Under the pieces are notes generated by a model. The model did no database searches. It saw only the letters and a program-made list of their open reading frames with translations, and had not been told where the DNA came from. From Eubacterium sp. CAG:248 (GTDB taxonomy: Bacteria; Bacillota; Clostridia; Lachnospirales; Lachnospiraceae), in the NCBI GenBank assembly GCA_000436475.1, contig FR886218.1, positions 94,507-158,506 on the forward strand: 64,000 nt of DNA, read 5' to 3'. Positions 35,118 to 45,100 of this stretch are shown in pieces; position 1 is the first letter of the stretch, and every line of letters begins with the position of its first letter. Position numbers and translations under genes: made by a program.

Positions 35118-35481
35118 TAATAATCCACCATATAATAAAAGAAATATAGGCACTTGGTATGAGAACATAGCGGTTGAATATCTTTTATCACAGGGACATA
35201 CAATTATTAAAAGAAATTATAGAACCAGACTTGGTGAAATAGATATCATATCTAAAGATAATTCAACAATTGTATTTACAGAATGTAAATATAGAAGCAA
35301 TAACAGATATGGATATGCGATAGAGGCTGTAGATGTGCGTAAACAGCATAAAATAAGCCGTGTTGCTTTGTTTTTTTGTACCAGGTATGGATACACCTCT
35401 TTTCCGTGTCGTTTTGACGTCATTGGAATAGACCATAACAACAGAATAACTCATATAAAAAATGCATTTGACTACAGATGA
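35110..35481 (+). CDS. yraN: YraN/UPF0102 family endonuclease-like protein
   Basis: 123 residues with the restriction-endonuclease-like core: GTWYENIAVEYLLSQGH, RLGEIDIIS and FTECKYRSN, the D/E-xK-type pattern of UPF0102. It is commonly found next to rnhB. Activity is unproven. Confidence 0.9.
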   Translation: MVDNNPPYNKRNIGTWYENIAVEYLLSQGHTIIKRNYRTRLGEIDIISKDNSTIVFTECKYRSNNRYGYAIEAVDVRKQHKISRVALFFCTRYGYTSFPCRFDVIGIDHNNRITHIKNAFDYR

Positions 35482-35518
35482 TAATAAAATCATATAAATC
35501 AGGATAAGGAATAAAATA

Positions 35519-36448
35519 ATGCAGGATATTAATACTCTATGCCGTGTCAACAGTTCTTTATTATATAGCGGACTTATTGAACAATTCGGACATCCAAATA
35601 ATTTTAAAAACACGATTTATACTAATATATCAGAGCAAAATATACCATATATTACATTTGCACCATTTTCTAACAGCGATGTAGTAAAGCAGGCTTTTTC
35701 CACAAGACTTGGTGGTGTGAGTACAGGAATGTTTGAGAGCATGAATCTTACTTTCAACCCTGTAGGACAGTATGAGGCAGATTCATATAAGAATGTATAC
35801 AAAAATTTTGAGCGTATGGCATCAGTTCTTTACATACCGGTAGAACGCATGGTATATACTAAACAGACACACACAACCAATATAAAGATTGTTGATGACA
35901 GCCATGCTGGAATGGGAATTACAAGAGAACGTGATTATGATAACATAGATGGATTGGTTACAAATACAAGAAATCTATGTCTTGTATCATCCTATGCAGA
36001 TTGTATTCCTGTTACTCTTGTTGACGAAAAACAGCATGTGATCGCAGCTATGCACGCTGGTTGGAAGGGCACTGTTGGAAATATAGCAGCTAATGGTTTT
36101 AATGCAATGAAAAATGCATTTGGCTGCGTAAACGAAAATATAAAAGCATTCATAGGTCCAGGAATATGCATGGATTGCTATGAAGTAAGTGCCGATGTTG
36201 CTGATATGTTTAAAGCAGCATATACCAAACAGGAAGTTAATCTTTTGTTAAAGAATGGAAAAACAGAAGGTAAATATCAGCTTAATCTTTTGTCCGCTAA
36301 TTATATTAACCTTATTAATTGTGGTATTAAAGCTTCTGATATATATGTATCAGATGTATGTACATGCTGTAACAGCAATATTCTCTTTTCACATCGTGCA
36401 AGCAAAGGAAAAAGAGGAATAATGTGCAATTTTATTTATCTGAGATGA
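35519..36448 (+). CDS. pgeF: PgeF/YfiH family (DUF152, laccase-domain) protein
   Basis: A 309-residue member of the family named for polyphenol oxidase. It is now linked to purine nucleoside phosphorolysis/deamination and, in E. coli, to peptidoglycan editing. Conserved ligands are seen in TKQTHTTN, SSYADCIPV, AMHAGWKGT and FIGPGICMDCYEVS. A 90-residue N-terminal part is typical. It has a 37-nt gap from yraN and a strong terminator after it. Confidence 0.87.
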   Translation: MQDINTLCRVNSSLLYSGLIEQFGHPNNFKNTIYTNISEQNIPYITFAPFSNSDVVKQAFSTRLGGVSTGMFESMNLTFNPVGQYEADSYKNVYKNFERMASVLYIPVERMVYTKQTHTTNIKIVDDSHAGMGITRERDYDNIDGLVTNTRNLCLVSSYADCIPVTLVDEKQHVIAAMHAGWKGTVGNIAANGFNAMKNAFGCVNENIKAFIGPGICMDCYEVSADVADMFKAAYTKQEVNLLLKNGKTEGKYQLNLLSANYINLINCGIKASDIYVSDVCTCCNSNILFSHRASKGKRGIMCNFIYLR

Positions 36449-36485
36449 TTATAACCAATAAACAAAATTTATTAAAAATCTAATA

Positions 36486-36540
36486 AAAATGGTGTAATGT
36501 AATAAGAAAATCCATCCTTATTACATTACACCATTTTAAA
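36486..36540. terminator. Bidirectional terminator between convergent genes
   Basis: Perfect 21-bp stem, AAAATGGTGTAATGTAATAAG (36486-36506) with its complement at 36517-36537, flanked by A-rich and T-rich DNA. Confidence 0.93.
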
Positions 36541-36572
36541 ATATTCTTTTTATTTTTCTTTTTTTAATGTAT

Positions 36573-37421
36573 TTATTTTGTTTTATTGTTATTTTCATGA
36601 GCTTTTTTATATTCAGCCCTTAATTGTGCTTCTTCATTCAGTCTCTTAGCTTTTCCCTTCGGTCCAACCTTTACCAGAACATAAAGAATTATTGCGAGTA
36701 TAATTATTGGTATACCAACAGTAATTATATTTGATAAAGTTTCTGATATAACTGAATTTTCAAAAAGTGATTTTCTTACTTTAGCATAACTGGCTGAGCT
36801 TATAATACATTTAGCATTAGCTATCATATCCTCTGAAACACGGTTTGTCTTAGACTGGATAGCGTATGTGTATATATATCCATGCACAACAGTATAATAT
36901 TTCTGACTGTAAACAGTAACGTCATTTGATACTGAATGTATATTAGTTACAAAATAAGGGATATCATTAATTTTTATCAGTTCACTTGACTCAAGCTCTT
37001 CCTTAATGTTGTCATTATTTATAGCCGACTGTGATGCAACATATTCATTGTATAATGAGTTAAGCTCGTCTTCTGATAATTCATTTAAGTTACCAAGATT
37101 CTTTGATGCAGTATTTCCATAAACAACTATTTCATATCCGACATCCTCTGGAACTGCTTCAAGATATATTTTATTAGCTATCATATTGTTAGTAAGCACC
37201 GATGCTTCATCAACACCCAGCTTTTCAAGGTATGAATTATTATTTGTTGTTGTTCTTGTAAAACATATCAGTTCTTTAGGTACCTTTACAGACAAGTCTA
37301 TATCAGAAAACTTGAAATTGTTTGTGTCACCTGCCGCATATGCATATGTAAAAGTAGCCACACACATGACTGATGCTATGATCATAGCTGCGGCTTTTTT
37401 TATGATTTGTTTGTTAAACAC
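36573..37421 (-). CDS. Unknown exported protein with C-terminal membrane anchor
   Basis: 282 residues. Signal peptide at 1-30 (basic KK, hydrophobic core, AYA-A-type end), an extracellular domain of about 200 residues, a membrane helix at about 231-253 (IITVGIPIIILAIILYVLV) and a short, highly charged cytoplasmic tail. GTG start with AAGGAGG 8 nt upstream. It is monocistronic, divergent from der. I recognise no family; the domain contains no cysteine cluster or catalytic motif I can name. A lipid-independent surface protein of Lachnospiraceae is the safest description. Confidence 0.7.
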   Translation of the reverse strand: MFNKQIIKKAAAMIIASVMCVATFTYAYAAGDTNNFKFSDIDLSVKVPKELICFTRTTTNNNSYLEKLGVDEASVLTNNMIANKIYLEAVPEDVGYEIVVYGNTASKNLGNLNELSEDELNSLYNEYVASQSAINNDNIKEELESSELIKINDIPYFVTNIHSVSNDVTVYSQKYYTVVHGYIYTYAIQSKTNRVSEDMIANAKCIISSASYAKVRKSLFENSVISETLSNIITVGIPIIILAIILYVLVKVGPKGKAKRLNEEAQLRAEYKKAHENNNKTK

Positions 37422-37478
37422 GTAAAACCTCCTTCTTAAAACTACGCATTTCCAATATTTCGTATGATAGCATAGCGC

Positions 37479-37507
37479 TTTACAAAAAGCAATTAAACTG
37501 GTATTAT
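37479..37507 (+). promoter_or_regulatory. Promoter of der-plsY-gpsA
   Basis: TTTACA (37479-37484), 17-bp spacer ending TGG (extended -10), TATTAT (37502-37507). Confidence 0.7.
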
Positions 37508-37629
37508 ATTTTAGATTATGTGTGTTAATTTTTCATAAATTAACATTATCAGATGATGTTTTTAAGTATAAAAATTATTTTTATCTACTAAAAAAGATTT
37601 TTTATAGTATTTTGTATGGAGGCGAATAT

Positions 37630-38955
37630 ATGAGTAAACCAATAGTTGCTGTAGTTGGTCGTCCTAATGTTGGAAAATCAACATTGTTTAATGACCTTGC
37701 AGGACAGCAGATTTCTATTGTAAAAGACACACCAGGTGTCACACGAGATAGAATATATGCAGATGTAACATGGCTTGATAAGTCATTCACACTTATTGAT
37801 ACAGGCGGTATTGAACCAGATACAAGTGATATTATTCTTGCACAGATGAGAGAGCAGGCAGAAATAGCTATTGAAACTGCAGATGTAATTATATTTCTTA
37901 CCGATGTAAAACAGGGGCTTGTTGATTCTGATGCCAAGGTGGCTGATATGCTCAGACGTTCAAGAAAACCTGTTATTCTTGCTGTCAATAAGGTTGATAA
38001 CTTTGACAAACTTATGCCTGATGTATATGAATTCTATAATCTGGGTATAGGTGATCCACATCCTATATCAGCAGCTTCCAAGCTTGGACTTGGTGATATG
38101 CTTGATGCTGTTATCAGCCATTTTCCAGAGAATTCAACAGAGGAAGAGGAGGATGAACGTCCTAAGGTTGCTATAATAGGTAAGCCTAACGTTGGTAAGT
38201 CATCTATTATTAATAAACTCTTGGGAAAGAACAGAGTTATTGTATCAGACATTGCAGGAACAACCAGAGATGCGATTGATACAACTATAACCTATAATAA
38301 AAAAGAATATGTATTTATAGATACTGCCGGTCTTAGACGAAAGAACAAGATAAAAGAGGATCTTGAAAGATATAGTATCATAAGAACAGTTGCAGCAGTT
38401 GAAAGGTGCGATATTGCTATTCTTGTTATTGATGCAACAGAGGGTGTAACGGAGCAGGATGCAAAGATTGCTGGTATAGCACACGAAAGAGGCAAGGGTA
38501 TTATAATTGCTGTTAACAAATGGGATGCTGTTGAAAAGAATGATAAAACAATATATGAGTTTACAAGTAAGATAAAGGATACTTTATCATTTATGTCTTA
38601 TGCTGAAATTATCTTTATCTCTGCTCTTACAGGACAAAGAATCGGCAAGATATATGAGCTTATTGATACTATTATAGACAGTCAGACTATGCGTATACCA
38701 ACTGGTGTATTAAACGAGATTCTTACAGAAGCTGTCGCCATGAAGCAGCCACCATCTGATAAAGGTAAGCGGTTAAGAATATATTATATGACACAGGTAT
38801 CAGTTAAGCCACCTACATTTGTAATGTTTGTAAATGACAAGGAACTGACACATTTCTCATATACAAGATATATTGAAAACAGAATCCGTGAATCTTTTGG
38901 ATTCAGAGGTACTTCGATAAGATTTATCAACAGGGAACGTAAGGAGAAAGAATAA
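37630..38955 (+). CDS. der: Ribosome biogenesis GTPase Der (EngA)
   Basis: 441 residues with two GTPase domains: first G1 GRPNVGKST at about 10-18, second GKPNVGKSS at about 184, [14 protein letters not shown], and a C-terminal KH-like domain. It acts in 50S assembly. ATG 37630 follows GGAGGCG; the longer frame from 37522 is not family-like. The stop overlaps the plsY start (TAATG). The order der-plsY-gpsA is a classic Firmicute cluster. Confidence 0.96.
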   Translation: MSKPIVAVVGRPNVGKSTLFNDLAGQQISIVKDTPGVTRDRIYADVTWLDKSFTLIDTGGIEPDTSDIILAQMREQAEIAIETADVIIFLTDVKQGLVDSDAKVADMLRRSRKPVILAVNKVDNFDKLMPDVYEFYNLGIGDPHPISAASKLGLGDMLDAVISHFPENSTEEEEDERPKVAIIGKPNVGKSSIINKLLGKNRVIVSDIAGTTRDAIDTTITYNKKEYVFIDTAGLRRKNKIKEDLERYSIIRTVAAVERCDIAILVIDATEGVTEQDAKIAGIAHERGKGIIIAVNKWDAVEKNDKTIYEFTSKIKDTLSFMSYAEIIFISALTGQRIGKIYELIDTIIDSQTMRIPTGVLNEILTEAVAMKQPPSDKGKRLRIYYMTQVSVKPPTFVMFVNDKELTHFSYTRYIENRIRESFGFRGTSIRFINRERKEKE

Positions 38956-39623
38956 TGCTAAGCAGAGTTATATGTCTTATAATAGGATATTTTGTTGGTG
39001 CTATTATTCAGACTGGTTTCTGGATAGGCAAGTTTAACCATATTGATATAAGAAATTATGGAAGTGGTAATGCAGGAACTACTAATACTATGCGTACACT
39101 TGGAAAAAAAGCTGGTTTTCTGACATATTTTATGGATGCTTTCAAGTCATGCCTTGTTGCTATCATTATACATTTTGTATATGGCAGTAATTCAGGTGTA
39201 TCGGAAATGCTGCTAATTCTTTATGGTGGCTTTGGAGTAGTGCTTGGACATAACTTTCCATTTTATCTTGGATTTAAGGGCGGAAAAGGTATTGCTGCTA
39301 CATCTGGCATGGTCATAAGCCTTATACTTTTTCCTAAGTATTGCTTTATGTTTACTGTATTTGGAATACTTACATTTGGTTTAGTAACAAAACTTTCAAG
39401 ATATGTATCACTTGGTTCTATTATCGGTATTATAGGGTTTTTTGTTGAATTCGTAATCTGGGGTCTGCTTGGATGGCTTCCACTTGCTGATAAAGAGTTT
39501 AAAGAAGCTGTTATAGTTGTATTATTATTCGTTCTTCTTGGCGTTGGAAGACACCATGGCAATATTAAAAGACTTTTAAACGGAACAGAACGTAAAATCG
39601 GTGAAAAAAAACCTGATAATTAA
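38955..39623 (+). CDS. plsY: Acyl phosphate:glycerol-3-phosphate acyltransferase PlsY
   Basis: A 222-residue membrane enzyme with about five helices that uses acyl phosphate from PlsX (5183) to acylate glycerol-3-phosphate from GpsA (next gene). Active-site loops: GSGNAGTTNTMRTLG, GHNFPFYLGFKGGKGIAAT and GVGRHHGNIKRL. Confidence 0.95.
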   Translation: MLSRVICLIIGYFVGAIIQTGFWIGKFNHIDIRNYGSGNAGTTNTMRTLGKKAGFLTYFMDAFKSCLVAIIIHFVYGSNSGVSEMLLILYGGFGVVLGHNFPFYLGFKGGKGIAATSGMVISLILFPKYCFMFTVFGILTFGLVTKLSRYVSLGSIIGIIGFFVEFVIWGLLGWLPLADKEFKEAVIVVLLFVLLGVGRHHGNIKRLLNGTERKIGEKKPDN

Positions 39624-39727
39624 AACAAAAACAGAAATATCAAAAAGTTATTATAGTTTTATAGTTATCGGCAGCATATATGTATTCTTCTTACTTGGGC
39701 ATATATGCTGCCAGAAATGAGGATTTA

Positions 39728-40738
39728 ATGGTAAAGATTGGTATACTTGGTGCAGGAAGCTGGGGACTTGGACTTGCTATGCTGCTTAATAATAATGGAC
39801 ATGAAGTTACAGTTTGGTCAGTATTTCCTGATGAAATCAAAGAACTGGATGAAACCCGTGAAAATAAAAGATGTCTTCCTGGTGTGATATTCCCAGAACA
39901 TATTAAATTCAATGCAGATACAGAATATGTTGTCAAAAACAGTGATGTGCTTATACTTGCTGTTGCCTCTCCTTACACCCGTTCTACAGCTAAGCTTATT
40001 GCCCCTTTTGTTAAGGAAGGACAGTATATAGTAAATGTCGGTAAAGGTATAGAAGAGCATACATTAAAAACACTATGTGAAGTAACCAAAGATGAAATCC
40101 CACAGGCAGTTATAGCTGTTCTTTCAGGTCCAAGCCATGCAGAAGAGGTTGGACGTGGTATTCCTACTACATGTGTTATAGGAACTGCTAAGAAAGCTGA
40201 TGCACAATTTCTCCAGAATGTATTCATGAGCAATGTATTCCGTGTATATATAAGTCCTGATGTACTTGGTATATGCATAGGCGGTGCACTTAAGAATGTT
40301 ATAGCTCTCGCTTCTGGTGTTGCTGATGGACTAGGTTATGGTGATAATACAAAAGCAGCACTTATAACAAGAGGTATCGCTGAGATTTCGCGCCTAGGAT
40401 GCGCTATGGGTGCCGATATAAAAACATTTGCAGGTCTTTCAGGTATCGGAGACCTTATTGTTACATGTGCAAGTATGCATAGCCGTAACAGAAGAGCAGG
40501 TATTCTTATTGGAAAAGGACACACTATGAAAGAAGCCATGGATGAAGTACAGATGGTTGTCGAAGGTGTATATGCAGCAAAAGCAGCACTTGAGCTTTCT
40601 AAAAAATACAATGTTGAAATGCCTATAGTTGAACAGGTTAATCTTGTTTTATTTGACGGAAAAGCTCCTGCCGATGGTGTAAAGGATCTTATGTTAAGAG
40701 ATAAAAAAATTGAAGCTGGAAATGTAGACTGGAATTAA
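39728..40738 (+). CDS. gpsA: Glycerol-3-phosphate dehydrogenase [NAD(P)+]
   Basis: 336 residues. Rossmann loop GILGAGSWGLGLA at the N-terminus; catalytic lysine in GGALKNVIALASG, followed by GDNTKAALITRG. It makes glycerol-3-phosphate for PlsY. ATG 39728 follows AATGAGGATTT. Confidence 0.95.
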   Translation: MVKIGILGAGSWGLGLAMLLNNNGHEVTVWSVFPDEIKELDETRENKRCLPGVIFPEHIKFNADTEYVVKNSDVLILAVASPYTRSTAKLIAPFVKEGQYIVNVGKGIEEHTLKTLCEVTKDEIPQAVIAVLSGPSHAEEVGRGIPTTCVIGTAKKADAQFLQNVFMSNVFRVYISPDVLGICIGGALKNVIALASGVADGLGYGDNTKAALITRGIAEISRLGCAMGADIKTFAGLSGIGDLIVTCASMHSRNRRAGILIGKGHTMKEAMDEVQMVVEGVYAAKAALELSKKYNVEMPIVEQVNLVLFDGKAPADGVKDLMLRDKKIEAGNVDWN

Positions 40739-40773
40739 AAATAGAATCCTTACTAAAAGAAATGGGGAATAGA

Positions 40774-43251
40774 ATGGCACATTTAAAGCACGTTAATAGA
40801 GCTTATATTTCAAAAAAATTAAAAGATGGTTTAAGCGGGCTTGAATATAAAAGATATAATTATATATGTGCACCTACAGGATATGGAAAAACTCTTGTAT
40901 GTTCAACATTTTACAAGAATTATTCAAGACGGACAGTTTTATGGATTGATGCAGACACAACACCAGACATATTCTGGAAACGTTTATGTACATCATTAAA
41001 TGTAGTAAATGCAACTTACGCAAACGAACTTTTAAAGGCTGGTTTTCCGTATAACGATGATGATATAAGGAACATCACATATATTCTTGATATGTTTCCA
41101 TCAAAAGATTCAGAATATGTTGTCATAATAGATAATTTTGATAAAATACATACCAGTATCTTAGGCAGGCTTTTTAATGCTAATTGTATCAAAAATCCAC
41201 TTGGCATAAGCTTTGTGTTCATCGTAAAAGCTGTTACTGACCATAAAATAATAAATCTTATCACTAAAAATGAAGTAGGGTTTATCGGCACCGAACTGCT
41301 TTCATTCGATATAGATGATATTATTGATTATTACAGGATAAATGAGCTTGTTATCACGAAGGAAGAGGCTCTTTCAATATACAACAAAACTTATGGCTGG
41401 CCATATGCTGTTGAAATATATATGAAAAATCATAATATGTCCGATAATCATATAATGAATATTCTGGATTCTTTTATATATACAAACATCTGGCTTGACA
41501 ATACTGACAGCATAAATGAATTTATCTTAAAGATGTCTGTATTTAATAATTTTACTTTGACACAGTGTTCAAGACAGACTATGTTAAGTGAAAAAGATTG
41601 TTATAATATACTTATGGGAACAAGTCTTATTATGTATGACAAAGATTCACAGTCATACATGTTTAATCCTGTATTCAGGCATTTTGTTACAGATATTCTT
41701 AATAATAAAACAACTGATGTCATCTATAATATAACCCTGGATGCAGCAAATACCTATAAAGCTTCTCATAACTACTATGAAGCAATCGCACTTTATTCAC
41801 GTATAGGACATTATCAGGAAATATATGACAGTGATGTTTCATTTGAAAAGCTTTATGAATATGTCATAAAATCCAATAAAGATATATTTTTAGATATTGC
41901 TAACCATTATTGGAGCGTTGAAAAAAAAGGACATTATGATATGGCAGTCAATATCAGTTTTATTATGTTTTTGTATAACGAAAAGCTTACTGCTGCAAAG
42001 CTTATATCAAACATATCAGATGATATAAAAAAAGACTGTCATCTTTCAAAAGAGCAGGTGATGGATTATAATGCGGCACTTACATATATAAATGCTTTTC
42101 TTGATTATAATGATTTCACGAAAATGAACGCTCAGTTTATTAAGGTTGCTGATATTACTAACAAACCTCTTAAACATATAGCTGGACATTTCCCCTTCAG
42201 CTTTGAATGTCCATCAGTAATGAGTATATATCATTCCTCACCAGGTGCACTTGATTATGAAACATATGCTTTAGAGGAATGTGCATCAAACTATTACAGA
42301 ATCACAAATGGACATGGAAAAGGTTTTGAGGCACTTATGAAAGCTGAGGTTTTATATAACCGTGGTGAAATAGAAAGTGCTGAAATATTATGTCACAAAA
42401 CGTTGTATATGGCTGATGGGCGCAATCAATACAGTATATATATAGCTGCAACATTTATTATGACCCTTATATCGATATATAAGGGTGCTAATGATGAGTT
42501 TAAAGAGCATATGAATAATATGACACATATCACGGAAAATACAAGTTATTTACCACAGCATATGCATAAAATGACTGATATATGTAAGTCATACATATAT
42601 TCAAATCTCTCAAGTCCTGATAATATGTGTGAATGGTTAAAAGATTATAAGCAGTTAGAGCTTTCAATTAATTTTCATTCGCTCGGATTCGCCAATATAA
42701 TATTGGGAAAATATCTTATACTTATAGGTGATTATCATAAATTTCTTGGGATAAGTGGTCAGTTTTTAGGGTTAAACCATATATATTCATATGTAATATC
42801 TAACATATATACATATATATATCTTTCAATAGCTAACAACGAGACTGGTGAAAAGGAAAAATCCCATAAATTCATCATGATGGCAGTTAATCTGGCTATG
42901 CCGGACAGATTATATATGCCATTTGTACATAATTATCCATATATTAATATGCTGCTTGATGAAATAAATACAGCTAAAGATATATCACTTTTTGTTAAAA
43001 ATATACAGAGGCTTTCAAAACCTTATGAAAAAGGTGTGAAGGCTATCAATAAAGCCGGGCGTCTGCTTGCTGATTATGGATTGACTGTAAGGGAAGCCGA
43101 TGTTGCTAAGCTTGCTGCTAAGCGTCTTACCAACAAGGAAATTGCTGACCAGCTTTTTATTGCTGAAAGTACTGTCAAATCAAATATGAAAATGATATTC
43201 AATAAGCTTGAAATTAATTCAAGAGCAGAACTTAAGAATTTTTTTGATTAA
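40774..43251 (+). CDS. Large ATP-dependent LuxR-family regulator (MalT/LAL type)
   Basis: 825 residues. P-loop APTGYGKT at 33-40, an NTPase (STAND-like) region to about 330, a helical repeat middle (about 330-740), and a C-terminal LuxR helix-turn-helix at about 760-823 (LTVREADVAKLAAKRLTNKE, then AESTVKSNMKMIFNKL). Such proteins sense ligands or protein partners and activate transcription when ATP-bound. The target is unknown. It lies between gpsA and rsmD with short gaps, an odd site for a specialised regulator. ATG 40774; the ATG at 40762 is within the ATGGGG ribosome site. Confidence 0.88.
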   Translation: MAHLKHVNRAYISKKLKDGLSGLEYKRYNYICAPTGYGKTLVCSTFYKNYSRRTVLWIDADTTPDIFWKRLCTSLNVVNATYANELLKAGFPYNDDDIRNITYILDMFPSKDSEYVVIIDNFDKIHTSILGRLFNANCIKNPLGISFVFIVKAVTDHKIINLITKNEVGFIGTELLSFDIDDIIDYYRINELVITKEEALSIYNKTYGWPYAVEIYMKNHNMSDNHIMNILDSFIYTNIWLDNTDSINEFILKMSVFNNFTLTQCSRQTMLSEKDCYNILMGTSLIMYDKDSQSYMFNPVFRHFVTDILNNKTTDVIYNITLDAANTYKASHNYYEAIALYSRIGHYQEIYDSDVSFEKLYEYVIKSNKDIFLDIANHYWSVEKKGHYDMAVNISFIMFLYNEKLTAAKLISNISDDIKKDCHLSKEQVMDYNAALTYINAFLDYNDFTKMNAQFIKVADITNKPLKHIAGHFPFSFECPSVMSIYHSSPGALDYETYALEECASNYYRITNGHGKGFEALMKAEVLYNRGEIESAEILCHKTLYMADGRNQYSIYIAATFIMTLISIYKGANDEFKEHMNNMTHITENTSYLPQHMHKMTDICKSYIYSNLSSPDNMCEWLKDYKQLELSINFHSLGFANIILGKYLILIGDYHKFLGISGQFLGLNHIYSYVISNIYTYIYLSIANNETGEKEKSHKFIMMAVNLAMPDRLYMPFVHNYPYINMLLDEINTAKDISLFVKNIQRLSKPYEKGVKAINKAGRLLADYGLTVREADVAKLAAKRLTNKEIADQLFIAESTVKSNMKMIFNKLEINSRAELKNFFD

Positions 43252-43282
43252 CTATAAAATAAAATGATTGTGAGGTTTTTAT

Positions 43283-43846
43283 ATGCGTGTTATAGCAGGA
43301 ACAGCCAGAAGCCTTCCTTTAAAAACTATAGAAGGAACTGACACAAGGCCAACTCAGGACAGAATAAAAGAAACATTATTTAACATTCTTCAGTCAGATA
43401 TACCAGGATGCCATTTCCTAGACTTATATTCTGGAAGCGGTGCTATAGGTATTGAAGCTATCAGCCGTGGAGCAGCAAAAGCTGTACTAGTTGAGAATTC
43501 CAGGGCTGCTGCACAATGTATAAGAGATAATCTTAAGTTTACAAAGCTTGATGATAAAGCTGATGTTATGGAAATGGATGTTCTTTCAGCCATTAACAGA
43601 CTTAAAGGAAAGGGTGTATTTTCAATAGTATATATGGATCCACCTTATTCGCATGACTATGAAAAGGACGTTCTTATTGCATTACATAATTCAGATATAA
43701 TCGATGAATATACAACAATTATTGTAGAGGAAAAGCTTGATAGTGATCTTGATTATGCCACAGACTGCGGCTTTGATATTGTAAGAGTCAAAAAGTATAA
43801 AACTAATAAACATTTGTTCTTACGCCTGAAGGGAAGTGTTGAATAA
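43283..43846 (+). CDS. rsmD: 16S rRNA (guanine966-N2)-methyltransferase RsmD
   Basis: 187 residues; SAM-binding [20 protein letters not shown] and the catalytic MDPPYSHDY motif. The N-terminal [18 protein letters not shown] is typical. It ends in a TAATG overlap with coaD (Bacillus ylbH-ylbI). Confidence 0.94.
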   Translation: MRVIAGTARSLPLKTIEGTDTRPTQDRIKETLFNILQSDIPGCHFLDLYSGSGAIGIEAISRGAAKAVLVENSRAAAQCIRDNLKFTKLDDKADVMEMDVLSAINRLKGKGVFSIVYMDPPYSHDYEKDVLIALHNSDIIDEYTTIIVEEKLDSDLDYATDCGFDIVRVKKYKTNKHLFLRLKGSVE

Positions 43847-44340
43847 TGAAGAAAGCTATATATCCGGGCAGCTTTGATCCGGTTACTCTTGGACATCTTG
43901 ATATAATAAAAAGATCAGCAGCGCTCGTAGACCATTTAATAGTAGGAGTTTTAAACAACAATACAAAAACACCATTGTTTTCAGTAGATGAACGTGTTAA
44001 TATGTTAAAGGAAGTTACTAAAGATATTCCGAATGTAGAAGTATTAAGCTTTAGCGGACTTCTTGTAGATTTTGCCAGACAACATGAGGTCCAGACAATC
44101 ATACGTGGTCTGCGTGCTGTAACTGATTTTGAATATGAACTTGCCATGTCACAGACAAACAGAGTGGCAGCTCCTGACATTGATACAATTTTTCTTAACA
44201 CGAGTCTTAAATATGCATATTTAAGTTCAAGCATTGTAAAAGAAATGGCTATGTATGGCGGCGATATAAGCAAGTTTGTTCCAGCATGTATCATTGAAAC
44301 TGTAAGAGAACGTTACAGTATAAGCTATAAAGATAAGTAA
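43846..44340 (+). CDS. coaD: Phosphopantetheine adenylyltransferase
   Basis: 164 residues; nucleotidyltransferase motif [26 protein letters not shown], and [15 protein letters not shown] as the ISSTxxR equivalent. It makes dephospho-CoA in coenzyme A synthesis. Confidence 0.95.
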   Translation: MKKAIYPGSFDPVTLGHLDIIKRSAALVDHLIVGVLNNNTKTPLFSVDERVNMLKEVTKDIPNVEVLSFSGLLVDFARQHEVQTIIRGLRAVTDFEYELAMSQTNRVAAPDIDTIFLNTSLKYAYLSSSIVKEMAMYGGDISKFVPACIIETVRERYSISYKDK

Positions 44341-44366
44341 ATCGAATGAAAAAGGGAGAGTTGACA

Positions 44367-45029
44367 ATGAGTAGAATAGAGCAGATTATAAGTGATATTG
44401 AAAGTTATATCGATAACTGTAAGTTTCAGCCTTTATCTAACACTAAAATCATAGTTAATAAAGATCAGTTAGAAGATATGCTCAATGAGTTGAGATTAAA
44501 AACCCCTGAAGAGGTTAAAAAGTACCAGAAAATACTTAACAATAAAGATGCTATCATCGCTGATGCCAAGGAACAGGCAGAAACTATAGTTAATGCTGCA
44601 CAAATTCGTACAGAAGAGCTTATCAATGAACATGAGATTATGCAGAGGGCATATGCGCAGGCTAATGCTCTTATAGAACAGGCGACTGCACAGGCACAGC
44701 AGATTCTTGACAGTGCAACAGAAGATGCCAACAGTATCCGTCAGGGAGCCATGGATTACACCGACGATATGTTAGAAAAACTTCAATATATCATTGAAAA
44801 GTCCATAAGGGATAACCGTGACAGATATGACTCATTATTATCAGGCCTTGATAATATATTATCTATCGTTAATAATAACCGTAACGAATTAAAGACACCT
44901 GTTCCTGAGGAAGAGGCACAGACTGAGGCATATAATGAATCAGCAGCACAGTCAGAGGATTCTTTAGCACAGGATACGCAGGAAGATATATTAGAATCTA
45001 TTGAAGGCAATGATAATATTCCTGAATAA
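44367..45029 (+). CDS. Coiled-coil protein with ATP synthase B/DivIVA-like helix
   Basis: 220 residues. A long Ala/Gln/Glu-rich helix at about 55-150 (ADAKEQAETIVNAAQIRTEE, then EQATAQAQQILDSATEDANS) resembles F0-b/DivIVA-type coiled coils; the C-terminal 40 residues are acidic and disordered. In Lachnospiraceae it commonly follows coaD, as far as I recall, annotated as ATPase-like. ATG 44367 with AAAGGGAGAG upstream. Function not known; a cytoplasmic scaffold or cell-shape factor is a guess. Confidence 0.7.
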   Translation: MSRIEQIISDIESYIDNCKFQPLSNTKIIVNKDQLEDMLNELRLKTPEEVKKYQKILNNKDAIIADAKEQAETIVNAAQIRTEELINEHEIMQRAYAQANALIEQATAQAQQILDSATEDANSIRQGAMDYTDDMLEKLQYIIEKSIRDNRDRYDSLLSGLDNILSIVNNNRNELKTPVPEEEAQTEAYNESAAQSEDSLAQDTQEDILESIEGNDNIPE

Positions 45030-45040
45030 ATATAATCTTC

Positions 45041-45090
45041 ACATATACATTCATATGCTTTAAGCTGCATGAATGTATATGTTTTTTTAT
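45041..45090 (+). terminator. Terminator after the coaD operon
   Basis: 14-bp stem ACATATACATTCAT (45041-45054)/ATGAATGTATATGT (45069-45082), then seven T. Confidence 0.9.
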
Positions 45091-45100
45091 TTTTCTGATT

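Noticed and set aside
43803..44294. 163-residue minus-strand frame opposite coaD
   Set aside because: Shadow of coaD; no ribosome site, promoter or recognisable domain.
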